Positions 7,501 to 15,730 of a stretch of 17,573 nt of DNA are shown here, piece by piece. The position numbers and the translations under genes are program-made. The stretch is from Glomus cerebriforme (lineage: Eukaryota; Glomeromycota; Glomeromycetes; Glomerales; Glomeraceae). The stretch lies in NCBI GenBank assembly GCA_003550305.1, contig QKYT01000082.1, positions 78,964-96,536 on the forward strand. The letters are read 5' to 3'. The notes below the pieces were generated by a model. That model had not been told where the DNA came from. It did no database searches and saw only the letters and a program-made list of their open reading frames with translations. Numbering within the stretch: position 1 is the first letter of the stretch; every line of letters begins with the position of its first letter.

Positions 7501-9640
7501 TACTCAATTAGATTTGATTACTGAGCAACTTTCATCTATGAGCTTTAATGAACGTGCTAATGATTTTGTGTCTCAGCAAATTGAACATGAAACTAGGAAA
7601 AGCACAATACCTATAAAATGTTCAGATGAAGCTGAAGAAAAAACTAATCAAATAATGAAGAAAGAATGGAAATTATTTAAAATTTTGAATATAAACAAAA
7701 GCAAGAGAAAAGTACCTTATGAAACAAACCTTTTTAGTGATATCGAGCCAGGTGATTATTAAATTAAACTTTAATTGTTTTCATGATTTATATGGTTTAT
7801 TAAAAAAAACAAATATATTATTTTAAAAATATAGTGCAATCGTATACATCACCTAAAATTATCTCACCCAGAAAGAAGAGTCCAATTAAGACTCGTGGTT
7901 CAACACAATTAGGCATAGAGAAGTTGAATGATTCTATTGATAGAAATAAATATAGCAGCCCACTTAGAAATAGTTTCTCTTTTGATGACGAAAGTGATTA
8001 TTTTAATGAATTAGATACTCCAATAAAAAGGAATACATATACCGAGGTTGGCCTTCCTATAAGTGAAGATACAGATGATTTTTCGCAAAAATATAATCAA
8101 AAAGTTGCAGAATTAAGAGAAATGAGATTGCGTTATTTTGAGAAAAAAGATGATGTTAATGATGATGTTAATGATGATGATAATGTCGATGCTAATGACG
8201 ATTTTAATGACGATTATAATGATGACGTTAATGGTGACGTGTACTCGGATAACAATCCAACATATGAATTAAGAGAAGCAAGAGTAAGGTTTCAAGAACC
8301 TTCTGATGATGATGCTGACGAAAACACTGAAGATTCTATACAACAAAAGTTTGAAGATATCGTTGACTCGGACCGCATTTCAAGGATCCATTTGACAAAT
8401 AATGACGATAACTATGATCGAATCGCTAGATTGCAAATTGATCCTTTCGAAAGCAATTTTTATGAACCATCAAAGTTTTCTGATACTAATAATTTTTCAG
8501 ATTATTTAGTTTCATCACCAGAATCTCCTAAGACAGAAGAGGGTGTATTTTATAGCTTAAATAATGAACAAAAAGACACTACAACATCAGAACAATCAAG
8601 TACAATACAAGATTCTTTAGAAGAATCTCTTGAAGCTAAATTTAATAAACTTAATGCAGCCGAAATATCAAGTTTATCGAAAGTATCAGAACCCCGTCAA
8701 TTCGATGTTGGTGAAGAATCAAAATCTGATATTGTATCTTCCGAAGAACTTGAAAAGAGAGAAATTATAGAAGAGAGAGTCGAGAGTGTCTCATTGGAAG
8801 CTGAACCTAGTGAAATAACAATCGATTCCAAAGTTGGAGTTGTTTCGCAACAGCCGCTTATCACTAGGGAAAAAGTCGTTACAAATGAAGGTGATGATTC
8901 AACAAATTTCGGATCATTAGGGTCGAGAGAACCATCATCTTTCGGAGGAACGACATTCACGCCTCCAGCACCGAGTGCATTTAGTATTCCACCCGCGTTT
9001 GCTACACAATCTCCAAATGTTAATGCATTTAATCGAACACAGCCATTTATACAGCCATCTTTTAGTCAATCATCTTCAATACCTAGTGCTCTTAATACAT
9101 CAACTTTTGGACAAACAGGATTTTCAACGCCTTCTTTTGGACAACCATCTTTCGGTCAATCATCTTCAATACCTAGTGCTCTTAATGCACCAACTTTTGG
9201 ACAAACGGGATTTCCAGCGCCTTCTTTTGGACAGACAGGCTTTGGACAACCAACTTTTGGACGAGTTGGTTTAGGACAACCGGCGTTTGGACAAACCGGT
9301 ATGGGAACACCAGGGTTTGGAGTCCCATCTCCTATAAATACAGCCGCACTTAAAACTCCAAGTGGTGGTGGTTTCGCTCGTTTTGCAAGGTATTTTTGAA
9401 CTTTTTTTTGTGCAATTTTCATTTATTTTTGCAATATTTAAACTCTATATTGAATAGTGGAGGAAGCGGTGTCGGTTTTGGCAGTCCATCAAATGTTTCA
9501 ACGTCGGCGTATGATATCTTTTTTTTTTTGTTTGTTTTATCATTTGATCTTGTTTTGTTAATAAAAATATATATATTTATAGAAGCAATAAACCCCCCGC
9601 CACAGCATCAAATCCAACATGGTCTGAAATTCGTAAATGA
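4535..9640 (+). CDS. NUP159: FG-nucleoporin of the Nup159/Nup214 family, cytoplasmic face of the nuclear pore (14 exons)
   Basis: Exons: 4535-4582, 4656-4797, 4874-5073, 5191-5383, 5454-5585, 5662-5860, 5950-6649, 6755-6974, 7054-7166, 7244-7332, 7414-7751, 7835-9389, 9458-9508, 9583-9640. All introns are GT-AG, all phases join, and the sum is 4038 nt (1345 residues), close to known fungal members. Residues ~5-415 form the beta-propeller: blade 1 carries L-L-A-V-S-N-L-Y-G, and later blades include C-W-S-Q-K-G-K-Q-L-I-C-G and I-L-W-L-E. In the family this domain recruits the mRNA-export helicase Dbp5/DDX19. Residues ~415-515 are a Ser/Thr/Pro linker; ~520-765 a heptad-rich coiled coil (pore anchoring with Nup82/Nup88 and Nsp1/Nup62); ~792-1155 an acidic disordered part with a D/N repeat; ~1158-1345 about twelve FG dipeptides, mostly FGQ, ending W-S-E-I-R-K. 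Donor GTGTGT at 6650 is the least canonical site. Intron 5 has a second usable acceptor at 5640. The family call is firm; exact splice sites are inferred. Confidence 0.9.
5074..5190 (+). other. Nucleoporin intron 3: 117 nt, in frame and stop-free
   Basis: The donor GTAAAT follows the AAG codon and the acceptor is TATATCAG. Both boundaries are phase 0. The length is exactly 39 codons and no stop occurs in the reading frame. The translation is strongly hydrophobic (Phe/Ile/Leu/Tyr). Splicing is strongly preferred because the flanking exons join two propeller strands and the insertion is unlike the family, but retention would not truncate the protein. Confidence 0.7.
5586..5661 (+). other. Nucleoporin intron 5 with two phase-compatible acceptors
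   Basis: The donor GTATAT starts at 5586. A first acceptor (TTAACAG) ends at 5640 and a second (ATCTTACAG) ends at 5661, exactly 21 nt later. Both restore the frame leading into the conserved I-L-W-L-E propeller strand. I chose the downstream one because TTAAC at 5634-5638 then sits at normal branch-point distance and the shorter loop fits the family better. The upstream choice would add seven residues. Confidence 0.5.
8149..8240 (+). repeat. In-frame Asp/Asn microrepeat within the nucleoporin
   Basis: Imperfect repetition of GATGATGTTAAT (and GACGATTATAAT) encodes about eight D-D-x-N units, residues ~896-926. This gives a dense acidic patch before the FG domain. Codon variation (GAT/GAC) suggests it is not a very recent expansion. 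Confidence 0.8.
9055..9234 (+). repeat. 90-bp tandem duplication in the FG-repeat domain
   Basis: Copy 1 (9055-9144) and copy 2 (9145-9234) are the same length with about eight differences. Each encodes a 30-residue module: an S-I-P-S-A-L-N linker followed by T-F-G-Q-T-G-F and an S-F-G-Q. The FG domain has thus grown by a unit duplication that kept frame. A shorter T-F-G/A-F-G series follows to 9330. Confidence 0.85.
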
Positions 9641-9850
9641 AATCGTTGAGGAAGTCCAGCTTCATGTTCATTTTCATATCAAATTTCATAATTGACTGTA
9701 ATTTATTTATACTTGTTTTTTTTCTGATGTTTTTTATTGAAATAAATTATGTAAATTTTATTAAAGATGAATTGGCAGTAATGATTAATAAACTAATTAA
9801 TGACATGTTGATGATTAAAAAAAATACGTTTTTTCATTAGTAAAAAAGCT
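9641..9850 (+). other. Probable 3' UTR of the nucleoporin gene
   Basis: Following the TGA at 9638-9640, the sequence turns AT-rich within about 60 bases. It contains an AATAAA at 9741-9746 that could act as a polyadenylation signal. An alternative frame across the last exon stays open to 9695, but it conflicts with the phase set by exon 13. Confidence 0.4.
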
Positions 9851-10761
9851 TTTTGTTAGATTTAGCATCACACTGACATGATTTCGCATCTTTCCAGAGG
9901 GTCGTGATTTTGTAATGTCTATTATGCAGTTTCGCGATTAAGTTATTTCTTTCTTTTTTATTTTTTGTTTTAAATTTTAATTTTCTCCAATAGATACTTG
10001 TTGCAATGGGTTTAACCCATCATCTTAATTTATAAGTTATGGAGTCAAAAGTGTTTTTAAGAATTGAATAGTATATCCAATATTTTTAAATGTTCTAAAA
10101 GAATAAATTAGTCAATACATGGATATAATTTAGCTATACATTACTTTTCTAATAATTAATTATTTCTAATTATCTCATTTATATATACAGTATCTATATA
10201 AACTTTAATATTTTATATCATAAGGTTAATAAGTCAAATGATTAGAGTAAAAGGCATTAAATTTGTTAGGTAACTCAATTTTTATAAACCTTATCTTGTA
10301 CCATATTATTAGAATAATTAATAAATAATATTATTGATATAATATATTTTAATTGCTCCTTATATTTTATTAACCAATTAAACTATAATTATGAATAAAA
10401 CTATATAAAAGTAATAATTTATAATAAAATTTTTTTGCATTTAATATATTTAATATAGTTATCAGAAAGTTTTGGAGGATAACACTATGCATTTTTCTAT
10501 ATCAACAGTTGTTAAATACATTATATATTGTTGCATAATACTCATATATTAATATTACTTAATATTTTTTTCAATATAATAAATAGTTATAATAAATAGT
10601 TATTTTACTGAAACTTAGGGTTTATGCATGATATCGATTCAATCTCTTTACAATATAGTAAGTTAATAACTAAAAATTAAGTTAAGTTTAAACTTAAATA
10701 ATTTGATATTGATTTGTTAAAACTTAAAAGTCATAAAGGTGACAATTTGATATTATATAGT
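9851..10761. other. AT-rich intergenic spacer with two perfect palindromes
   Basis: No gene is supported. Two short symmetric sites are present: ATGGGTTTAACCCAT at 10006-10020 (7-bp arms, one central base) and TTAAGTTTAAACTTAA at 10682-10697 (perfect 16-mer). Either may be chance in such DNA. The first is more notable because its arms contain GGG/CCC. Confidence 0.4.
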
Positions 10762-10950
10762 GATATCATAATTACATTGCAGTTATAATGAATCAATATT
10801 ACAAAAATATTTCATAAAAAAAAAACAAAAGGATAATAGTCTGATGTCATAATTATATTGCAATTACATTGAACTGATGTTACAAGAATATTTCACAAAA
10901 GCAATAAAAAAAATTACTAATTTAACATTATAAATACATTGTGGTAACAT
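10762..10950. repeat. ~81-bp degenerate tandem repeat (2 copies plus a decayed third)
   Basis: GATATCATAATTACATTGCA starts at 10762 and GATGTCATAATTATATTGCA at 10843. Both continue into similar ATTACAAxAATATTTCA(T/C)A tails and A-rich spacers. A third, weaker copy (ACATTATAAATACATTGTGG) sits about 81 bases further on. Confidence 0.65.
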
Positions 10951-11909
10951 TAATAAATAATAATACTGATTATAATTTTATATCATTTTTTATTTAATTA
11001 TTTAATTAATTAATATTAATTTTCCAAATATTAAATATTAGAATAAATACTATACATAAAATATGATAAATAGTAAACTAAACCAAAAAATATAATATTA
11101 TTTATAACCATTATAAGATTCGTAATAAAATAAAATAATAATAGATACCTTCACTTATCATATATAAATAACCTTCTGTTTATCAGACCTACAGCAATAA
11201 TGATAGTAGACTGGTAGTAAAATCATCAATCTAATCACTATCATTAAGTTACTATTTAAAAATTCTAATAATTTCACCAGTAAATAATATCCATTAAAAA
11301 AAAAAAAAAGAAAAAAAAATAGATAGATTTAACAAGTAAAGGTTGTAAACTAATTATATTCTCCTATGCTGTTAATATTAAATAAATCTCTATGTCACAA
11401 CTATATTATGATAATATTGAATCAACATCATGAGAAAAATAAATAAATAAATAATAAATAATTATAAAAACCAGAACCAAATTATAAATATATATTATTT
11501 TCATATCTATAATAAACTGTGATATAGCCTGAAAAAAATTATAAACCAATTTATAGCTTCCTTAATACTATATCATTATTAAAAACTATTTAAAAAAACT
11601 AAGTATTACTTATTATATGAAATTTTTTTTTTAAAAAAAGTCATAATTATGTAAAATAATTATATGAGACAGAAAAAAAATGAAATACAAAAAGCAGAAA
11701 TATAAAGAAAAATAATATAATAGTAAAAAAGAGAAAAGGATTTTTTTTTTGCAAATTTTTTTTGTAATTATTTATATGTACAATAACTAAAAAAATAACT
11801 GTAATTGGATGATCATTCTTTTTTAAGCACATATTATTACAAATCTATTACTAAACCTGTAAATCTGAAATTATTTTTAGCAAATTATAATATCACAAAA
11901 TTTGTTACA
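10951..11909. other. AT-rich intergenic stretch with A-runs
   Basis: I see no gene or element. There are poly-A interrupted by G at 11297-11320, (AAAT)n at 11436-11460, and A/T runs around 11620-11760. The open frame on the minus strand at 11647-11832 is low-complexity F/I/L/K and not credible as a gene. Confidence 0.5.
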
Positions 11910-12105
11910 AATTTTCTTAATAATCAGAATTTAATTTATTAATTATTCTTTAATAATATCAAGAAAATTTCTTGAAAATTTTCTTAAAATCAGAATTCAA
12001 TTTCATAAATTACCCTTTGAATTAAACATTAAACAGTATTATAAAAATTTTTCTTAAAATCAGAATTTAATTTTATAAATCGCCCTTTAAATTTTATATA
12101 TTGGT
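11910..12105. repeat. ~68-bp tandem repeat, three copies
   Basis: Copies start near 11910, 11977 and 12045. Each begins with TTTTCTTAA(A/T)AATCAGAATT then (T/C)AATTT. The last two also share ATAAAT..CCCTTT.AATT. The spacing is regular at 67-69 bp. Copy 1 is the most diverged. Confidence 0.7.
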
Positions 12106-12417
12106 TTATTTATTATAATAAACAATGGTATTAACTGTATAATTTTAAATAAATTTGTAAAGTAGTTATACAATACTAATCAAGATTTTACTTTTTTATA
12201 ATTACTTTAATAAATATTTAGTAATGATTTTTGGATTGATGCCATCTGCATATATCCAGATATCAATAGATTAATAATATTTAAATTAATTATTAATAAT
12301 TGTATGTAGTATATTCTTTATATATTCAGATAATAAAAATGAATTATTATGGATCTAAATTACTAATCAAGAAATTAGTTTATATATAATACATTTGCAA
12401 TTTATAGATTCTTTTGC

Positions 12418-12592
12418 AAATAATATCTTCAGATATTAATATAAATAATTGTTAAGGATATTAAATAATATAAATTTTAAATTATAAAATCATTTGTGTT
12501 AGTTGTTATAAATTCTTTATCACTTGATTAGATGCTTTTATAATAGATAATATCTTCAAATTTTAATACAAATAATTGATAAGAATATTCTT
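12418..12592. repeat. Direct repeat pair 127 bp apart
   Basis: AATAATATCTTCAGATATTA at about 12419 and GATAATATCTTCAAATTTTA at about 12546 continue alike (ATA.AAATAATTG.TAAG.ATATT). Each copy is about 48 bp. This is probably one decayed tandem period. Confidence 0.5.
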
Positions 12593-12719
12593 ATAGGTTT
12601 AAACCCATTTTTTTAGATTTATATACTACAAGTATAATGTAAGGAACATGTCTTTACATAAAGAAATAATGTAACCATTTTCTAATTATAATTATCTTCA
12701 ATTAAAGTTTAATTGCCAC

Positions 12720-13105
12720 TCAAAATTCCTATTTATGTATTTAGTTATAAATTTTTTTATAATGTTTTTAGATTATTATCTCCCAAAAATTCTCATTTAT
12801 AGAAATTTCTTTAATATACCATTTTACCAAAATTTCTGTCTATATATTGCTATCACAATATAATAAAAAATTATTCTAAATAATTTTAGCTGCATAAATA
12901 AAGTTTAATCATTTTAATATTATAAAAATTTCTTTAGCCAGTATAACATCTCTAAAAATTTCTGTTTATATACTATAATTATGAATTCCTTTATAATATT
13001 TTTAAATCAATATCTTCCTTAATTTCTGCTTATGTATTGCATTCATCCTTTATCTTATTTAATTGTTGGATAAAAATTTCTTTATAAATAAGATCTTTTT
13101 ATAAC
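12720..13105. repeat. Degenerate repeats of an AAAATTTCTGTTTATATATTG-like unit
   Basis: At least five related words occur: near 12723 (AAATTCCTATTTATGTAT), 12785 (AAAAATTCTCATTTATAG), 12828 (CAAAATTTCTGTCTATATAT), 12954 (AAAAATTTCTGTTTATATAC) and 13020 (TAATTTCTGCTTATGTATT). Spacing is irregular (about 45-125 bp). It looks like an old decayed satellite or repeat cluster. Confidence 0.5.
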
Positions 13106-13550
13106 ATTGATTTTATTATAAAATACATTTTTTTCTATTTTTTTATATACTATAGTTTATAAATGCAAAGCAGTAAAAGTAATAGGAAAAGATAATAATA
13201 TTAAAATATTTTTTTGATTAGACTTTTTATGTAGGAATTATGTCTTAATATATTATAATAATATTTAAAAAAGTTACAAAAACTATACTATCTATACATA
13301 TATGTAATGAAAGAGAAGAAAGAAACAAAAAGAAAAAGAAAGTTAATGAATATGAATATAAAAATAAAAAATATAAAAATACAAAAAATATTATGCTTTT
13401 AAATTTTTACTAGATAATTTTACTTTTATTTTGATATAATATAAGGTCTAGTCTTTATTTTATATAAGATTATTTGGTAAAACTAGAGGGTTTAACAAAT
13501 AGACAAAAGGATGAAATGTAGTAATTTAATAAAATTATATTAAAATCTTA
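13106..13550. other. AT-rich intergenic stretch
   Basis: Nothing coding is seen. A purine-rich run at 13307-13342 (AGAGAAGAAAGAAACAAAAA type) foreshadows the longer one at 13708-13850. Confidence 0.4.
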
Positions 13551-13554
13551 TTAA

Positions 13555-13675
13555 AAGTTAGCAAAACTTAACAAAAAATAAAATTTGTCAAAACTTATTA
13601 TAAATGCAAAACTGATAAAACTTTGCAAAATTATAATAAAACTAGTAAAAATTTGGCAAAATTAAGTGCAGAATT
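13555..13675. repeat. Degenerate GCAAAACTT-type repeat
   Basis: Repeated words include AGCAAAACTTAACAAA, GTCAAAACTTATTATAAA, TGCAAAACTGATAAAACT, TTGCAAAATTATAATAAAAC and TGGCAAAATTAA. Their reverse complement (AAGTTTTGC, AGTTTTATCAG) resembles the 211-295 repeat (AAGTTTTGCAAGTTTCG), so both may belong to one dispersed family. Confidence 0.5.
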
Positions 13676-13707
13676 TTAGAAGAGTTTAGACAAGCAATTC
13701 TAATTTA

Positions 13708-13850
13708 TAAAAAAAAGAAAGAGAAAAATAACAAGAAAAAAAAAGAAAGAAAGAAGAAAAGGAAAGAGAAAAGACATAAACTGAAGAAAAAAAAAAGAAA
13801 AAAAGTTAAAAGAGAGAATAAAAGAAAATAGCAAGAAAATGAACACAACT
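13708..13850. repeat. ~140-bp homopurine-rich tract (plus strand)
   Basis: The plus strand is almost pure A/G with only a few pyrimidines. It is made of AAAGAAAG, AAGAAGAAAAGG and AAAGAGAGAA words plus A-runs. There is no coding evidence. Such tracts can be low-complexity expansions and can form triplex structures. Confidence 0.7.
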
Positions 13851-14187
13851 TAAATGATGGTAAAATCTTATTTAATAATTAATGAACATTTATATTTTAT
13901 AGATATAATTTTATTCTTATCTAATATTTTTAGAGAATGAACAATTTCTTCCATCACAATTTGAAATAATGATTAACAAATTGCAAATTTGCAATTGGTT
14001 AATTAATTATGTAAAATGCTTGTTACAAAATCACAAATGATGTCATCAATAATACCAAAAATAATGTCCTTAGTACCATCTGATAATGTAAGTATCATAT
14101 AAAAATTTTTTTGATTAGCTAAAGTTTAAATAATATTCTATTATATATTATTTTAAACAATTGTCACATTAATAATATTTTGAGATA
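13851..14187. other. AT-rich spacer
   Basis: No gene is supported. A short less AT-biased patch at 14030-14090 (AATGATGTCATCAATAATAC, then AATGTCCTTAGTACCATCTG) has no open frame of note. Confidence 0.4.
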
Positions 14188-14412
14188 TCAATTATTAAAT
14201 AGTTTATAATATATTTTGTATAATAATAGGATTATTATTAGCTCTTCAACAAAGAGCTTAAATGCTTGTTTCTGCATAGCAGAAACCCATCGCACACTAC
14301 TTTTAAGTAGCTGGTAAATAAAATATTCAGTCTTGAACTCTTTAAAAAGAAAGCTATTGTTATCTTGACAAATGTAAAGGACTGAAACTTTATATGTGAT
14401 CCAAGTTAACAA
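14188..14412 (-). pseudogene. Short unrecognised ORF or coding remnant (74 codons)
   Basis: The minus-strand frame from the ATG at 14412 runs to a stop at 14188. The central part (residues ~15-57) has a protein-like composition, with Q-D-N-N-S-F-L-F-K-E-F-K-T-E and S-S-V-R-W-V-S-A-M-Q-K-Q-A-F. The last 17 codons are low-complexity I/L/Y/K from AT-rich DNA. No family is recognised. It is best read as a fragment of a larger vanished gene, or as chance coding over a structured DNA block, because three hairpins fall inside it. Confidence 0.3.
14240..14310. other. Cluster of three consecutive perfect hairpins
   Basis: Hairpin 1: AGCTCTT (14240-14246) and AAGAGCT (14252-14258), loop of 5. Hairpin 2: GTTTCTGC (14268-14275) and GCAGAAAC (14279-14286), loop of 3. 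Hairpin 3: CTACTT (14297-14302) and AAGTAG (14305-14310), loop of 2. All arms match perfectly and contain G/C pairs, unlike the A/T palindromes found by chance elsewhere in the window. Confidence 0.6.
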
Positions 14413-14672
14413 GAGTTTATTCTAGCTTTATAATTAACTTTTATAATTCTAAAGGCCAAAATTAAGAATACTTTCAAGATAGTTTTACAATAATAAAATA
14501 TAGTTTTTATTAAGAAAAGTTTGTGAATGTATTGATTAGATTTTAGAATTAATCCCTTTGTTCATAGAGATAACTCTAAATGACTTGAGTTATTATTCTT
14601 GTTCATGATAATAGACTAAAGTTCTAACTTACATCCAAAATCCCTTCTTTTTATAAGAATACTTCATTATCC
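14413..14672. other. AT-rich spacer
   Basis: Nothing is identified. The stretch is slightly less AT-biased around 14540-14640 but has stops in all frames. Confidence 0.4.
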
Positions 14673-14800
14673 AAATAAATATAATAAATATAATAAATAT
14701 AACAAATATAATAAATATAACTAATATAATTAATATATCTAATAAAATAAATTTAACTAGTCTAATAAATCTAATAATCATAATTAATTAAACTAATCTA
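14673..14800. repeat. 10-bp minisatellite (AATAAATATA), degrading rightwards
   Basis: Near-perfect AATAAATATA units run from about 14673 to 14720 (AATAAATATA, then AACAAATATA). They pass into variants AACTAATATA, ATTAATATAT and CTAATAAA to about 14800. Confidence 0.75.
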
Positions 14801-14916
14801 ACTATCATGACTATTATGATTTTTATAACTAAATATGTGACATTATATGATCTACAAATCATATGATTTTCATTTTCTAATACTTCTTCCTCCTTAAAAG
14901 AGTGAACTTCTAAGAA

Positions 14917-15213
14917 CTAAAGTTCAATTACCAACATTTTAAATTCTCTTGAAGATAGTTGCCTAACCATAGAAACTGTCATCTCCTTTGTTCTTTCTAT
15001 TTGCATTGGATTGAATTTGAAGATATAATAAATTCGAATTGAAGTCAAGTAATAATGATCAGTAATTATTTGTTTGACCTTTTTACATTGAACTCCACTT
15101 TCTATCAATTGTTCTAGATAATAAATATATATTAAAGACTTTTTCCGTTGCTTTACTCGTAAAGTCCTTAGTAAGCATTGATATACCAAGCTTATTTTTG
15201 CTTTTTCGTCCAT
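14917..15213 (-). CDS. Hypothetical 98-residue protein, Arg/Lys- and Tyr-rich, probably lineage-specific
   Basis: ATG at 15213, stop at 14917-14919. The composition is protein-like throughout, with no low-complexity bias: an R-V-K-Q-R-K-K basic stretch (residues ~19-25), Y-Y-L-E-Q-L-I-E (~31-38), an H-Y-Y-L segment (~53-56), and a C-terminal R-Q-L-S-S-R-E-F. The pattern of a basic helix, Y-Y-L and a closing S-x-x-E-F helix resembles short lineage-specific proteins I associate with mycorrhizal fungi; this is memory-level resemblance only. The same frame is open upstream to a TAG at 15268-15270, and the 18 extra codons also look coding. That TAG follows CGAC and could be the AG of a splice acceptor, so a 5' exon may be missing from this model. 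The product may be an intact small gene or the 3' exon of a broken one. Confidence 0.45.
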   Translation of the reverse strand: MDEKAKISLVYQCLLRTLRVKQRKKSLIYIYYLEQLIESGVQCKKVKQIITDHYYLTSIRIYYIFKFNPMQIERTKEMTVSMVRQLSSREFKMLVIEL

Positions 15214-15361
15214 ATTGTCATTATATGGTAGCAGATTAATTTTAATGTCTTTTGGTTGTTCATAATACTAGTCGAAATAGTCCATTTTGGTTAAATTTCA
15301 GCTGGCTAATTTTAGGCTGAATTATGCTCTAATGCTGGTCAAAATCTATGTTACTCTTCGG

Positions 15362-15480
15362 GTACCATTCGAATGTAGATTTCAATCAAACTTGTATTAA
15401 ATTTTATAATAACCAATCGGTCAATATTCAAGCAAATATCCAACACCTTTCAGTACCACTCAGATGTAAATTTCAATTAA
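15362..15480. repeat. ~91-bp duplicated segment
   Basis: GTACCATTCGAATGTAGATT at 15362 and GTACCACTCAGATGTAAATT at 15453 both continue TTCAAT(C/T)AA. The pair suggests a decayed tandem duplication upstream of the 14917-15213 ORF. The open frame at 15348-15533 lies across it and is not credible. Confidence 0.5.
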
Positions 15481-15730
15481 TATTCTGTAACATTATTGTT
15501 AGCATTTGTTATATCGAATTTTGTAACTTTTAAACTAACATTCGGTAGTCAATACACTAATACAAATATAACAATAGTAATTTTTTATTTATTTTATTAA
15601 TATATAAATAATACAATATAAATACAAATTTTAAACAAAATCTAACGCAGTATATCGACTGATAGGACAATTCGGTTATTCTACAATTTGAATAGGATTT
15701 TAAAAATAAAGTTAGAAAAATCATCATAAA

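Noticed and set aside
7403..7762. ORF starting ATG-like at 7403 as a separate 119-residue protein
   Set aside because: It is exon 11 of the nucleoporin read through the acceptor at 7413 and past the donor at 7752; phases on both sides join neighbouring exons perfectly.
8975..9274. Plus-strand His/Leu-rich open frame
   Set aside because: Frame-shifted reading of the FG repeats with no start context or independent conservation signal.
9156..9422. Minus-strand Pro/Cys-rich open frame of 88 codons
   Set aside because: Shadow of the FG-repeat coding sequence; the repetition simply mirrors the TTTGGACAA units.
9583..9695. Alternative reading of the last nucleoporin exon, open to 9695
   Set aside because: The phase set by exon 13 (ends with two bases of a codon) gives the W-S-E-I-R-K ending; the other frame would need a different, unseen splice site.
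10011..10019. TTTAACCC word as a possible telomere-like repeat
   Set aside because: Single occurrence inside a palindrome with no tandem copies.
11647..11832. Minus-strand 61-codon ORF rich in Phe/Ile/Leu
   Set aside because: Composition follows from T-runs; no motif, no splice context, no neighbours.
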